Shown: positions 1-9,293, numbered from the stretch's first letter. The stretch is 64,000 nucleotides of DNA from Ectopseudomonas alcaliphila (GCF_900101755.1 NZ_FNAE01000001.1:682001-746000); one strand, 5' to 3'. Program-made: numbers and translations. Notes: generated by a model not told the origin, from the letters alone.

Positions 1-365
1 AAGTCCTCGCTGAGGCTACCGTCGAAATGCACCCAATAGATCGTCCACGGGCTGTGCGCATCGGCGCCATAGGCATGCGGCGCGTCCTTGGGCAGCAGCA
101 ACAGATCGCCAGCAGCAATCTCGAATCGTCCATCCGTCGTTTCCAGCCAACCCTTGCCTGAACGGCAGTAGATCAGCAGATGATCGTCCGGTTGCAGGCG
201 CCTCATCTGGTGCCCAGCCGCCTCCGGGTAGAAGCCGATGGCCAAAGGATAACAGCCTGAGCTCAGCGCATGCCGCGCCAGCAAACGACGCAAACGCGGC
301 GGCGTGATGAAGCGCTGCCCGCCGAGCGGCAGTGGCCAGTTGGAGGTTTCCACCCGCAAGCCCAT
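1..365 (-). CDS. mmsR: AraC-family regulator, N-terminal part (MmsR-like), cut by window edge
   Basis: Partial gene: 121 N-terminal codons are visible and the C-terminal AraC helix-turn-helix lies outside the window. The visible part has the cupin-like sensing fold of AraC regulators, with phrases such as YCRSGKGWLET, GDLLLLPKDAPHAY and WTIYWVHFDG. The ATG at 365 is preceded by an AAGGGA ribosome site and by an in-frame stop a few codons upstream, which fixes the start. It is divergent from mmsA, the arrangement of MmsR, the activator of mmsAB. The function is inferred from that position and the domain. Confidence 0.8.
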   Translation of the reverse strand, partial: MGLRVETSNWPLPLGGQRFITPPRLRRLLARHALSSGCYPLAIGFYPEAAGHQMRRLQPDDHLLIYCRSGKGWLETTDGRFEIAAGDLLLLPKDAPHAYGADAHSPWTIYWVHFDGSLSED

Positions 366-490
366 ACCCAGAGTTCCCTTTCATAACGGACTGAATGACA
401 AGATCGTCCATCCCAAGACCAAGATCGTCAATCCACAAGCGGACATCGAGTGGCTATAAAGAGCCCATACAAGAACAACAGGAGGCGACC

Positions 491-1987
491 ATGCCCCGCA
501 CGCTACCGCAACTGATCGACGGCCAGTGGCTGCAAAGCCAGGCCCCGGACCTGATCGAAGTCACCGACCCGACCACCCAGGACGTGATAGCCCTCGCCCC
601 CAAGGCCACTGCCGAGGAAATCGAAGCTGCAGTGGGCGGCGCGCAGCAGGCTTTCCTCGCCTGGCGCGAGGTGCCGGTATCGGAGCGCGCACGCCTGATG
701 CTGCGTTATCAGCACCTGCTCAAGGAGCATCACGACGAGCTGGCGGAGATTCTCGCGGCGGAAACCGGCAAGACCTTCGCCGATGCCAAGGGCGACGTCT
801 GGCGCGGCATCGAAGTGGCCGAGCACGCCGCCAATATCGCCAGCCTGATGATGGGCGAGACGGTGGAGAACGTCGCCCGCGAGATCGACACCGCCAGCTG
901 GATCCAGCCGCTGGGCGTGTGCGTCGGCATCACCCCGTTCAACTTCCCGGCGATGATCCCGCTGTGGATGTTTCCGCTGGCCATCGCCTGCGGCAATACC
1001 TTCATTCTCAAACCCTCGGAACAGGACCCGATGACGCCCAATCGTCTCGCCGAACTGTTCCTCGAAGCGGGTGCGCCAGCCGGTGTGCTGCAGGTGCTGC
1101 ATGGCGGCCGCGAGCAGGTCGATGCGCTGCTGGTGCATCCGTTGGTACGCGCAGTGTCTTTCGTCGGTTCGGTGACGGTGGGCCAGCATGTCTACCGCAC
1201 CGGCACCCAGCACCTGAAACGGGTACAGGCCTTCGCCGGGGCGAAGAACCATATGGTGATCATGCCCGACGCGCCGAAGGATCAAGTGATCAGCAACCTG
1301 CTCGGCGCCAGTTGTGGCGCCGCCGGTCAGCGTTGCATGGCGATCAGCGTGGCGGTGTTCATTGGCGAGTCGAAGCAATGGATCGACGAACTGGCCGAAC
1401 AGATGGCCACCCTGCGCCCCGGTCACTGGCAAGACAGCGGCGCCGCCTACGGCCCGCTGATCAGCCCGCAGGCACGCCAGCGCGTGCTGCGCCTGATCGA
1501 GGAAGGCAAGGCCGAAGGTGCCGACTGCCTGCTCGACGGCTCGCACTGCAAGGTAGAAGGCTACCCGGACGGCAACTGGGTCGGGCCGACGCTGTTCCGT
1601 GGCGTGACGACGAAGATGGGCCTGTACCGCGAGGAGATCTTCGGCCCGGTGCTGGTGTGCATGGAGGTCGACACCCTGGAAGAAGCCATCGAACTGGTCA
1701 ACGCCAGTCCCTACGGCAACGGCACCAGCCTGTTCACCCGCTCCGGCGGCGCTGCCCGACATTTCCAGCATGCGATTGAAGTCGGCCAGGTGGGCATCAA
1801 CGTGCCGATTCCGGTGCCACTGCCGTTCTTCTCCTTCACGGGCTGGAAGGGCTCGTTCTATGGCGACCTGCACGCCTACGGCAAGCAGGCGGTGCGTTTC
1901 TATACCGAAACCAAGACGGTGACCAGCCGCTGGTTCGACGACAAACCGCTCGGCGAGGGCCCGAACATGACTATTCAGCTGAAATGA
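491..1987 (+). CDS. mmsA: Methylmalonate-semialdehyde dehydrogenase (CoA-acylating)
   Basis: A 498-residue aldehyde dehydrogenase that converts (S)-methylmalonate semialdehyde to propionyl-CoA using CoA and NAD, the last step of distal valine catabolism. The fold signatures are present: [16 protein letters not shown] near residue 145, FVGSVTVG near 225, and the nucleophile C282 in [10 protein letters not shown]. Length matches the MmsA family. ATG 491 is chosen because a strong AGGAGG precedes it by six bases; an in-frame extension to 395 has no such site. It is first in a seven-gene co-directional valine cluster ending with mmsB. Confidence 0.95.
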   Translation: MPRTLPQLIDGQWLQSQAPDLIEVTDPTTQDVIALAPKATAEEIEAAVGGAQQAFLAWREVPVSERARLMLRYQHLLKEHHDELAEILAAETGKTFADAKGDVWRGIEVAEHAANIASLMMGETVENVAREIDTASWIQPLGVCVGITPFNFPAMIPLWMFPLAIACGNTFILKPSEQDPMTPNRLAELFLEAGAPAGVLQVLHGGREQVDALLVHPLVRAVSFVGSVTVGQHVYRTGTQHLKRVQAFAGAKNHMVIMPDAPKDQVISNLLGASCGAAGQRCMAISVAVFIGESKQWIDELAEQMATLRPGHWQDSGAAYGPLISPQARQRVLRLIEEGKAEGADCLLDGSHCKVEGYPDGNWVGPTLFRGVTTKMGLYREEIFGPVLVCMEVDTLEEAIELVNASPYGNGTSLFTRSGGAARHFQHAIEVGQVGINVPIPVPLPFFSFTGWKGSFYGDLHAYGKQAVRFYTETKTVTSRWFDDKPLGEGPNMTIQLK

Positions 1988-2084
1988 GAACTGGGTGACC
2001 GTTTCTTAGACTAATAGACGATCACTCGAACTGGACGAGCGGCGTAAAACGGTTCTCTGCAGAACAAAAACAAGGAGAACTGCA

Positions 2085-3332
2085 ATGCGCCAACTGTCCG
2101 CCACACTGGCCCTGTGGGCCGCACTTACCGCCTGTGCGCAGGCTGCCGAGCCGATCACCCTCGGCCTCAACTACCCGCGCACCGGACCATACAAGGAGGA
2201 GGGATTGGCGCAGATGCGTGGAGCCCTGCTGGCCATCGATGAAATCAACGCCGCTGGCGGTGTGCTGGGCCGGCCTTTGCGCCTGTCCAGCAAGGACACC
2301 GCCTCGCGCCCGGCCAAGGCGGAGAAGAACGTCGACAAGCTGGCCGCCGAGGGCGCGGCGATGCTCTTCGGCGGCTCTTCCAGCGCGGTCGCCATCGCCG
2401 CAGGCAAGCGCGCCAAGCAGCACGGCCTGCTGTACTTCGGCACCCTCACCTACTCCAACGACACCACTGGCAAGGATGGCCATCGCTACATGTTTCGCGA
2501 GTGCAACAACGCCTGGATGAGCGCCAAGGTACTCGGCCAATACCTGAGCAAGACCCTGCCGAACAAGCGCTACTTCTATGTCACCGCCGACTACACCTGG
2601 GGCCACACCAGCGAGGCGTCGCTGCGCCAGGCCACCGCCACCGACAATGCCGCCCAGCACGCCAGCGTACGCATCCCCTTCCCGGGTGCGCGCCTGGCCG
2701 ACTATCAGGACGCACTGACCCAGGCCGCCGCCAGCAACGCGGAGATTCTCGCCCTGGTGCTGTTCGGTGAGGACCTGGTACGCGCCATGCGCGTCGCCAA
2801 GGACCTTGGCCTGACCGAGCGCATGCAGATCGTCGCGCCGAACCTGACCCAGAGCATGGTCGAACAGGCCGGCCCCAATCTGATGGCCGGGGTGATCGGC
2901 ACCGAGCCCTGGACCTGGCGCGTGCCGGCGCTGGAAAAATCCGCGCGTGGCGAAGCCTTCGTCGAAGCCTTCAAGACCCGCTACGAGATGTACCCATCCA
3001 GTTCTGCCGCCTCGGCCTACAGCATCGTCCAGCAGTGGGCCGACGCCGCCACACGAGCCAGGAGCCTCGACAGCGAAGCGCTGATCAAGGCACTGGAAGG
3101 CCACCGCTACACATTGCTCAAAGACGAACAGCAATGGCGCGCCTTCGACCACCAGAACCTGCAGACGGTCTACGCGGTAAAGGTCAAGCCGCGCGACGAG
3201 GTGCTCAAGGACCCGCTCAAGCAGGACTACTTCGAAATCGTCGACCGCCTCGATGCCAGCAGCGCGCTGCCCAGCCTCGCCGAATGGCAGGCCGAGCGCC
3301 GCGCTGGCGGCCAACCCCTGACCTTGCAATGA
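2085..3332 (+). CDS. ABC transporter periplasmic binding protein, branched-chain amino acid type
   Basis: A 415-residue exported protein of the Leu/Ile/Val-binding (Peripla_BP_6) family. The N-terminus is a signal sequence; LTAC near residue 17 could be a lipobox, while AQA-AEP could be a signal peptidase I site. The mature part opens with ITLGLNYPRTGPYKEEG and contains AIDEINAAGGVLGRPL, both typical of the family. AAGGAGA precedes ATG 2085. No permease or ATPase gene lies nearby, so it is an orphan binding protein inside the valine operon. It may serve a transporter elsewhere or act in sensing; the ligand is not known. Confidence 0.85.
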   Translation: MRQLSATLALWAALTACAQAAEPITLGLNYPRTGPYKEEGLAQMRGALLAIDEINAAGGVLGRPLRLSSKDTASRPAKAEKNVDKLAAEGAAMLFGGSSSAVAIAAGKRAKQHGLLYFGTLTYSNDTTGKDGHRYMFRECNNAWMSAKVLGQYLSKTLPNKRYFYVTADYTWGHTSEASLRQATATDNAAQHASVRIPFPGARLADYQDALTQAAASNAEILALVLFGEDLVRAMRVAKDLGLTERMQIVAPNLTQSMVEQAGPNLMAGVIGTEPWTWRVPALEKSARGEAFVEAFKTRYEMYPSSSAASAYSIVQQWADAATRARSLDSEALIKALEGHRYTLLKDEQQWRAFDHQNLQTVYAVKVKPRDEVLKDPLKQDYFEIVDRLDASSALPSLAEWQAERRAGGQPLTLQ

Positions 3333-3338
3333 GATGCC

Positions 3339-4502
3339 ATGGACTTCGAACTCAGTGATGAACAACGCCTGTTGACCGACAGCGCTCGCGCCTTCGCCGC
3401 GCGGGAGCTGACGCCCCACGCCGCCGGGTGGGATCGCGAGCAGCACTTCCCTGTCGAGGTGATTCGCCGCGCAGCCGAACAGGGCTACCTGGCCCTGTAT
3501 CTGCGCGAAGAGGATGGCGGCCTGGGCCTGTCCAGGCTGTCCAGCTCACTGATTTTCGAACAACTGGCGGCCGGCTGCGTGGCCACCACCGCCTACCTGA
3601 CCATCCACAACATGGCCACCTGGATGCTCGCCAGCTTCGCCGACCAGGCGCTGAAAGATGCCTGGTTGCCGGGGCTGATCAACGGCCAGTCGCTGGCCTC
3701 CTACTGCCTGACCGAGCCGGACGCCGGCTCCGATGCCGCTCACCTGCGCACCCGTGCGCGGCGCGACGGCGACGACTACGTGATCGACGGCAGCAAGTGC
3801 TTCATCTCCGGTGCGGGAAGCACGCAGGTACTGATCGTCATGGCGCGTACCGGCGAGGACGGCGCCAAGGGCATTTCCTGCTTCCTGATACCTGCCGATG
3901 CGCCCGGCGTACGCTATGGACGCAACGAGGACAAGATGGGCTGGAAAGCACAGCCAACCCGCACCATCACCTTCGAAGGCGTACGCATTCCCGCCAGTCA
4001 CCGCATTGGCCCGGAAGGCGAAGGCTTCGTCTACGCCATGAAGGGGCTTGATGGTGGGCGCCTCAATATCGCCAGTTGCTCGCTCGGTGCGGCTCAGGCA
4101 GCGCTGCAGCAAAGCCTGCGCTACGTAGAAGAACGCAAGCAGTTCGGCAAGGCGCTCAGCGAATTCCAGGCCCTGCAATTCAAGCTGGCCGACATGTTCA
4201 CCGCCCTGACCGCCAGCCGGCAGATGGTGCGCCTGGCCGCGCACAAGCTCGACCATGGCCACGGCGAGGCAAGCTTGTACTGCGCCATGGCCAAGCGCTT
4301 CGCCACCGACCACTGCTTCGATGTCTGCAACGAAGCGCTGCAACTGCACGGTGGTTACGGCTATCTGAATGACTACCCACTGGAACGCTGGGTGCGCGAC
4401 GCCCGCGTGCACCAGATACTGGAAGGCACCAACGAGATCATGCGGGTGATCGTTGCCCGCCGCCTGCTGCAGCAGGGCGGCATGCTCGATCAGCTGCTGT
4501 AG
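3339..4502 (+). CDS. Acyl-CoA dehydrogenase, probably isobutyryl-CoA dehydrogenase
   Basis: A 387-residue FAD-dependent acyl-CoA dehydrogenase. Signature segments are YCLTEPDAGSDAAHLRTRA in the middle domain and QILEGTNEIMRVIVAR near the C-terminus, the latter holding the glutamate used as catalytic base in short-chain members. It starts six bases after the preceding stop. The position in a distal valine operon, just before a crotonase and a 3-hydroxyisobutyryl-CoA hydrolase, suggests it oxidises isobutyryl-CoA to methacrylyl-CoA. The family is clear; the substrate comes from context. Confidence 0.9.
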   Translation: MDFELSDEQRLLTDSARAFAARELTPHAAGWDREQHFPVEVIRRAAEQGYLALYLREEDGGLGLSRLSSSLIFEQLAAGCVATTAYLTIHNMATWMLASFADQALKDAWLPGLINGQSLASYCLTEPDAGSDAAHLRTRARRDGDDYVIDGSKCFISGAGSTQVLIVMARTGEDGAKGISCFLIPADAPGVRYGRNEDKMGWKAQPTRTITFEGVRIPASHRIGPEGEGFVYAMKGLDGGRLNIASCSLGAAQAALQQSLRYVEERKQFGKALSEFQALQFKLADMFTALTASRQMVRLAAHKLDHGHGEASLYCAMAKRFATDHCFDVCNEALQLHGGYGYLNDYPLERWVRDARVHQILEGTNEIMRVIVARRLLQQGGMLDQLL

Positions 4503-4513
4503 TAACCACGATA

Positions 4514-4555
4514 TGTAGGAACGAGCGATGCTCGCGAGCAGAGCTCGCTCCTACA
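4514..4555. repeat. REP-like palindrome (TGTAGGA...TCCTACA)
   Basis: A short imperfect palindrome with TGTAGGA at one end and TCCTACA at the other, around a GC-rich centre. It fills the gap between the acyl-CoA dehydrogenase and enoyl-CoA hydratase genes. It belongs to the same GTAGGAGC-type family as the copies at 20845, 22368, 49186 and 51827. Confidence 0.75.
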
Positions 4556-4580
4556 GCCATGATCCGTATCGAGGACGACC

Positions 4581-5399
4581 ATGAGTACAGCCATCGAAAC
4601 CTACAAGTCCGGCATCTTCGACCTGACCCACAAGCTCACCGTGGAAAAGCACGGCCACACCGCACTGATCACCATCAATCATCCACCGGCCAACACCTGG
4701 GACCGCGACTCGCTGATCGGTCTCAAGCAGGTGGTCGAGCACCTCAACCGTGATGACGAGGTGTATGCCCTGGTGGTAACCGGCCAGGGGCCGAAGTTCT
4801 TCTCCGCCGGCGCCGATCTGAACATGTTCGCCGATGGCGACAAGGCGCGCGCCCGCGAGATGGCGCGGCGCTTTGGCGAGGCCTTCGAGACACTGCGCGA
4901 TTTTCGCGGTGTGTCCATCGCCGCGATCAACGGCTACGCCATGGGTGGCGGCCTGGAATGCGCGCTGGCCTGCGACATCCGCATCGCCGAACGCCAGGCG
5001 CAGATGGCCCTGCCGGAAGCCGCCGTGGGTCTGTTGCCCTGCGCCGGTGGCACCCAGGCCCTGCCCTGGCTGGTCGGCGAAGGCTGGGCCAAACGCATGA
5101 TCCTCTGCGGCGAACGCATCGACGCCGAAACCGCCCTGCGCATCGGCCTGGTGGAACAGGTGGTGGACACTGGCGAAGCACGCGGTACCGCCCTGCTGCT
5201 GGCATCCAAGGTGGCGCGGCAAAGCCCGGTGGCGGTACGCACCATCAAGCCGCTGATCCAGGGCGCCCGTGAGCGTGGCGCCAACACCTGGCTGCCGGAG
5301 GAGCGCGAGCGCTTCGTCGACCTGTTCGATGCCGACGACACCCGCGAAGGGGTCAACGCCTTTCTGGAAAAACGCGACCCGCAGTGGCGCAACAAATAA
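4581..5399 (+). CDS. Enoyl-CoA hydratase, probably methacrylyl-CoA hydratase
   Basis: A 272-residue crotonase-fold protein. The oxyanion-hole and CoA-binding segments are visible: FFSAGADLNMF near residue 73 and INGYAMGGGLECALACD near 116. The catalytic-glutamate region LPEAAVGLLPCAGGTQ follows. GAGGACGACC is placed correctly before ATG 4581. In this operon it should add water to methacrylyl-CoA to give 3-hydroxyisobutyryl-CoA; the specific substrate is inferred from the neighbours. Confidence 0.88.
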   Translation: MSTAIETYKSGIFDLTHKLTVEKHGHTALITINHPPANTWDRDSLIGLKQVVEHLNRDDEVYALVVTGQGPKFFSAGADLNMFADGDKARAREMARRFGEAFETLRDFRGVSIAAINGYAMGGGLECALACDIRIAERQAQMALPEAAVGLLPCAGGTQALPWLVGEGWAKRMILCGERIDAETALRIGLVEQVVDTGEARGTALLLASKVARQSPVAVRTIKPLIQGARERGANTWLPEERERFVDLFDADDTREGVNAFLEKRDPQWRNK

Positions 5400-5418
5400 G
5401 TCCAGCGGCTGCAAGCTC

Positions 5419-5630
5419 GTAGGGTGGATGTCGCTTTTTACATCCACCAGCAACCCACACGGTGGATGGATAGAGCGCCATCCACCCTACGCAGGAAGAT
5501 CCTGTAAACCTGCAATTCGAAGCCCTGTAGGGTGGACGTCGCCTTTTACGTCCACCACAAACCCGTAAGGTGGATAGATAGAACGTCATCCACCCTACGC
5601 AGGAAGCCCCTATGAACCTGCAATTCGAAG
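5419..5630. repeat. 108-bp tandem duplication carrying a GTAGGGTGGA repeat and a copy of a gene 5' end
   Basis: Two copies in direct repeat, 5419-5522 and 5527-5630, offset by exactly 108 bases and moderately diverged. Each contains a GTAGGGTGGA...TCCACCCTAC palindrome, a GCAGGAAG ribosome site, a start region and AACCTGCAATTCGAAG. In the second copy ATG begins the real hydrolase gene at 5612; in the first the same position reads GTA. The first copy is therefore a fossil of the gene's start. Confidence 0.85.
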
Positions 5631-6715
5631 AACGCCCCAGCCTGCACGGCTACCGCATCGGCATCGTCAGCCTCGACGCGGAGAAGAGCCTCAACGCCCT
5701 CTCCCTGCCGATGATCGAAGCACTCGACGCGCGCCTCGAGGCCTGGGCAGAAGACCCGACCATCGCCTGCGTGGTGCTGCGCGGCAACGGCCCCAAGGCC
5801 TTCTGCGCCGGCGGTGACGTGGTGCAACTGGTCAATCAGTGTCGCGAACAGCCAGGCGAAGTACCGGCCCTGGCGCGACGCTTCTTCGCCGACGAATATC
5901 GCCTCGACCATCGCATCCACACCTACCCCAAGCCCTTCATCTGCTGGGCCCACGGCCACGTGCTAGGCGGCGGTATGGGCCTGATGCAGGGCGCCGGTAT
6001 CCGTATCGTCACCCCGAGCAGCCGACTGGGCATGCCGGAAATCAATATCGGCCTCTACCCGGATGTCGGCGGCAGCTGGTTCCTCGCCCGCCTGCCGGGT
6101 CGCCTGGGCCTGTTCCTTGGTCTCACCGCAGCCAGCATCAATGCCCGCGATGCGCTGGACCTGAATCTGGCCGACCGTTTTCTGCGCGACGACCAGCAGG
6201 ACGCCCTGCTCGAAGGCCTGGTGCAACTTAACTGGCGCGAACAACCCGCTGCACAGCTGCACAGCCTGCTACGGGCGCTGGAGAACGAGGCGCGCAGCGA
6301 ACTGCCTGCAGCCCAGTGGCTGCCACGTCGCGAGCGCATCGACGAGTTGCTCGACGTCGCCGACCTGCCGGCTGCCGTGCACGCGCTCTGCGCCCTGCAG
6401 GCAGATGACGACGCCCTGCTCGCCCGCGCCGCCAAGACCCTGGCACATGGCTGCCCGCTGACCGCGCATCTGGTCTGGGAGCAGATCCGCCGCGCCCGCC
6501 ACCTGTCGCTGGCCGAGGTGTTCCGCATGGAATACGCCATGAGCCTGAACTGCTGCCGCCACCCGGAATTCCCAGAAGGCGTGCGCGCCCGCCTGATCGA
6601 CAAGGATCAAACGCCGAAGTGGCATTGGCCGGACGTGGCCGCGATCCCCGCCGCCGTGATCGAAGCGCACTTCGCGCCGGCCTGGGAAGGCGAGCATCCG
6701 CTGGCGGATCTCTAG
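5612..6715 (+). CDS. 3-hydroxyisobutyryl-CoA hydrolase
   Basis: A 367-residue crotonase-family hydrolase, longer than hydratases as expected for the HIBCH group. Motifs include AFCAGGDVVQLV near residue 67, HGHVLGGGMGLMQGAGIRI near 115, and PEINIGLYPDVGGSW. It cleaves 3-hydroxyisobutyryl-CoA to free 3-hydroxyisobutyrate, the substrate of MmsB further down the operon. GCAGGAAG precedes ATG 5612. The C-terminal MEYAMSLNCCRHPEFPEGVR stretch is typical of the hydrolases rather than the hydratases. Confidence 0.92.
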   Translation: MNLQFEERPSLHGYRIGIVSLDAEKSLNALSLPMIEALDARLEAWAEDPTIACVVLRGNGPKAFCAGGDVVQLVNQCREQPGEVPALARRFFADEYRLDHRIHTYPKPFICWAHGHVLGGGMGLMQGAGIRIVTPSSRLGMPEINIGLYPDVGGSWFLARLPGRLGLFLGLTAASINARDALDLNLADRFLRDDQQDALLEGLVQLNWREQPAAQLHSLLRALENEARSELPAAQWLPRRERIDELLDVADLPAAVHALCALQADDDALLARAAKTLAHGCPLTAHLVWEQIRRARHLSLAEVFRMEYAMSLNCCRHPEFPEGVRARLIDKDQTPKWHWPDVAAIPAAVIEAHFAPAWEGEHPLADL

Positions 6716-6725
6716 GCCGCGGACC

Positions 6726-6778
6726 GGTGCGCACGGCGCACCCTACACATGTCCCATAGCCCGGATGCAATCCGGGGC
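6726..6778. repeat. Two short intergenic palindromes
   Basis: A GGTGCGCACGGCGCACCCTAC half-element (6726-6746) is followed by TAGCCCGGATGCAATCCGGGG (6757-6777). Both belong to repeat families that recur through the window. The remaining gap up to 6853 shows only the ribosome site of the next gene. Confidence 0.7.
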
Positions 6779-6853
6779 ATCGACCACGGTCCAGGTGCAG
6801 CAGCGCATTCATTCGCGATAGGGCAGACACGACGCCCCCAGAGGAGTACCGAC

Positions 6854-7684
6854 ATGGACGACAAGCAGTTGCAAAGAGCCCTGACCTTCCAGGCTCTGCA
6901 TCGACGCGACGAGCTGCTGGTGCTGCCCAACCCCTGGGATGCCGGCTCGGCGAAGATCCTCGCGGCCCTGGGTTTCGAGGCCCTGGCCACCACCAGCGCC
7001 GGGCTGGCCTTTACGCTCGGGCGCCCGGACGGCGAAGGGCTGATCAGCCGTGAGGAAACCCTGGACAATGCCCGCGCCATAGTCGCTGCAACCCCGCTAC
7101 CAGTGGCGGCCGACCTGGAGAACGGCTTTGCCGATGAGCCGCAAGGCTGCGCCGACACGCTGCTCCAGGCCGCTGCCTGCGGGCTGGTGGGCGGCTCCAT
7201 CGAAGATGCCAGCGGGCGTGCGGATGCACCCATCTATCCCATGGAGCTGGCGGTGGAGCGCATCCGTGCCTCCGTCGCCGCTGCGCGCAGCCTGCCCTTT
7301 CCTTTCACCCTCTGCGCCCGCGCGGAAAACTTCCTGCACGGGCGTGAAGACCTGTCCGATACCCTGCACCGCCTGGAAGCCTATGCCGAGGCGGGCGCCG
7401 ACGTGCTCTACGCGCCCGGCCTGACCACGCGCGCGCAGATTGATGCGGTGGTGCGCGCCGTCGCGCCGAAACCGGTCAACGTGCTGATGGGGCTCTCAGC
7501 CAGCCCGCTGACCCTCGACGAACTGGCTGCGCTGGGCGTACGCCGGGTCAGCGTCGGCTCCAGCCTGGCACGCGCCGCCTTCGGCGGGTTCCTGCGGGCC
7601 GCACGTGAATTGCGCCAGGGCAGCACGGACTTCGCCAGGGATGCCGCCCCCTTTGCCGAACTCAACGACATGTTCACGCGCTAA
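6854..7684 (+). CDS. Isocitrate lyase/PEP mutase superfamily protein
   Basis: A 276-residue TIM-barrel protein of the PEP mutase/isocitrate lyase superfamily. It shows LVLPNPWDAGSAKIL at the N-terminus, ADLENGF near residue 93 (metal/substrate acidic motif), GGSIEDASG near 116 and LCARAENFL near 155. It lacks the KKCGH-type catalytic loop of true isocitrate lyases, so it is probably a small carboxyvinyl-carboxyphosphonate-mutase-like or 2-methylisocitrate-lyase-like member. ATG 6854 follows GAGGAG. It lies between the hydrolase and mmsB genes, where no valine step needs it; its substrate is unknown. Confidence 0.8.
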   Translation: MDDKQLQRALTFQALHRRDELLVLPNPWDAGSAKILAALGFEALATTSAGLAFTLGRPDGEGLISREETLDNARAIVAATPLPVAADLENGFADEPQGCADTLLQAAACGLVGGSIEDASGRADAPIYPMELAVERIRASVAAARSLPFPFTLCARAENFLHGREDLSDTLHRLEAYAEAGADVLYAPGLTTRAQIDAVVRAVAPKPVNVLMGLSASPLTLDELAALGVRRVSVGSSLARAAFGGFLRAARELRQGSTDFARDAAPFAELNDMFTR

Positions 7685-7706
7685 CAACAAGAAAAGGAGA
7701 ACCAAC

Positions 7707-8591
7707 ATGGTCCCCATCGCCTTTATCGGCCTCGGCCACATGGGCCTGCCCATGGCCCGCAACCTGCTCAGGGCGGGCTATGCGCTGAAAGTCTTCGACC
7801 TGGTGCGCAGCGCCGTCGACACGCTGGCCGGCGAAGGTGCCGTGGCGGCCGATAGCGCCGCCGACGCCATCGATCAGGCAAAGGTGGTGATCAGCATGCT
7901 GCCGGCCAGCCGTCATGTGGAAGGCCTGTACCTGGGCGACGCAGGCCTGCTTGCGCAGCTGCCTGCCGGCACGCTGGTGATCGAGTGTTCGACCATCGCC
8001 CCGGAGGCCGCGCGCAAGGTGCACGCCGCCGCCCGCGAGCGCGGTATCGCGCTGCTCGATGCGCCGGTATCCGGGGGTACAGGTGGCGCGGCAGCCGGCA
8101 CCCTGACCTTCATGGTGGGTGGTGAAGCCGAAGCGCTGGAGAAAGCCAGACCGATGCTCGCCGCCATGGGCAAGAACATCTTCCACGCCGGCCCGGAGGG
8201 TGCCGGCCAAGTAGCCAAGGTGTGCAACAACCAGGTGCTCGCGGTGCAGATGATCGCCACCGCCGAAGCCATGGCCATGGGCGTGGCCAACGGCCTGGAG
8301 CCGGCAGTGCTGGCCGAGATCATGCGGCAGAGCTCCGGCGGCAACTGGACGCTGGAGAAGTACAACCCCTGGCCCGGAGTGATGGAGAACGCCCCTGCCT
8401 CGAACGGCTATAGCGGCGGTTTCATGGCCGAGCTGATGGCCAAGGACCTCGGCCTGGCCCAGGAAACCGCCAGCCACAGCGGCAACAACGCCCCCATGGG
8501 CGCCCTGGCGCTGCAGCTGTATCGCCTGCTGCTCAAGCAGGGCAAGGGCAAGCAGGATTTCTCGGTGATACAGCAATTGTTCGTGGAGTAG
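7707..8591 (+). CDS. mmsB: 3-hydroxyisobutyrate dehydrogenase
   Basis: A 294-residue NAD-dependent beta-hydroxyacid dehydrogenase. The Rossmann motif IAFIGLGHMGLPMARNL is at residues 4-20, and the substrate-binding signature DAPVSGGTGGAAAGTL begins near 119. The catalytic lysine lies in GQVAKVCNNQ. It oxidises 3-hydroxyisobutyrate to methylmalonate semialdehyde, which MmsA then uses. AAAAGGAGA precedes ATG 7707. It is the last gene of the valine cluster; palindromic repeats follow. Confidence 0.94.
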   Translation: MVPIAFIGLGHMGLPMARNLLRAGYALKVFDLVRSAVDTLAGEGAVAADSAADAIDQAKVVISMLPASRHVEGLYLGDAGLLAQLPAGTLVIECSTIAPEAARKVHAAARERGIALLDAPVSGGTGGAAAGTLTFMVGGEAEALEKARPMLAAMGKNIFHAGPEGAGQVAKVCNNQVLAVQMIATAEAMAMGVANGLEPAVLAEIMRQSSGGNWTLEKYNPWPGVMENAPASNGYSGGFMAELMAKDLGLAQETASHSGNNAPMGALALQLYRLLLKQGKGKQDFSVIQQLFVE

Positions 8592-8640
8592 CGTCTACAG
8601 CCAGTGCGCATACATGCACAGTCGCACCGGCGCTGAGCTC

Positions 8641-8748
8641 GTAGGGTGCGCTGTGCGCACCAGGGGCTTTTCCCGATAAGGCTGGTGCGCATGGCGCACC
8701 CTACCTGGAACCGATCGCACCGCCGCCGTAGGGTGCGCCGCGCGCACC
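8641..8748. repeat. GTAGGGTGCGC-type palindromic repeats
   Basis: One complete element (8641-8704) begins GTAGGGTGCGC and ends GCGCACCCTAC, followed by a half-copy at 8728-8748. They lie between mmsB and the convergent lipoprotein gene and may help end both transcripts. Related copies are at 6726 and 59589. Confidence 0.75.
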
Positions 8749-8852
8749 AGAGCTTTTCCCGATGTCGCCAGCGGTGTAGTCATGGTCGCAGCGATTCGCC
8801 TGGTGGATGAACAGACGCCGCGCGCCGGGCACGCGGCGGGTTGAAGTAAGGC

Positions 8853-9293
8853 TTACCAGCGGCGCTCGCCGCTACGGCGTTGTTCGTTATTGCTGCGCCC
8901 GTTGGAGAAACGATGCTGCGTATTGCGGCCGGCGTCCCAGCCGCGCTGGGTCTGCCCGCTGCGATGTTCCTGGCGACGTTGATCGCGACGGTAGTCGTGT
9001 CGCGGCTGCTGGTGCTTGTAGCCGTCGCGATAACGGCGATCATGGCCATAATGATGACGCGGCGGCGGTGCCGGCACATGGCGCGGTGGTACCGGGTGGT
9101 AATGCTGACGACGGTCCTCGTAGTAGTAATAACGAGGCGTGACGTAGACAGGCGGCCTGTAGTAATCACCCCGGTAGCCATCGGAATAACGATAGGCATG
9201 GCCGTTGTGATAACCACGGTCGTAGCCGCCACCGTAAACGGCACAACCGGAAAGTGAGAGCAGCAAGGCGCATAGCAGGATTTTGTAGGGCAT
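8853..9293 (-). CDS. Small Tyr/Arg/His-rich lipoprotein
   Basis: A 146-residue protein starting MPYKILLCALLLSLSGCAVYGGG: a signal peptide with the lipobox LSGC (Cys17), so probably an outer-membrane or periplasmic lipoprotein. The mature part is low-complexity, rich in Tyr, Arg, His and Asp, with no enzyme motif I recognise. CAAGGAGG sits just before ATG 9293; an in-frame extension upstream to 9500 has no ribosome site. It is convergent with mmsB. Function unknown. Confidence 0.75.
   Translation of the reverse strand: MPYKILLCALLLSLSGCAVYGGGYDRGYHNGHAYRYSDGYRGDYYRPPVYVTPRYYYYEDRRQHYHPVPPRHVPAPPPRHHYGHDRRYRDGYKHQQPRHDYRRDQRRQEHRSGQTQRGWDAGRNTQHRFSNGRSNNEQRRSGERRW

Noticed and set aside
503..1873. 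Long minus-strand frame inside mmsA
   Set aside because: Antisense shadow of a clear aldehyde dehydrogenase gene.
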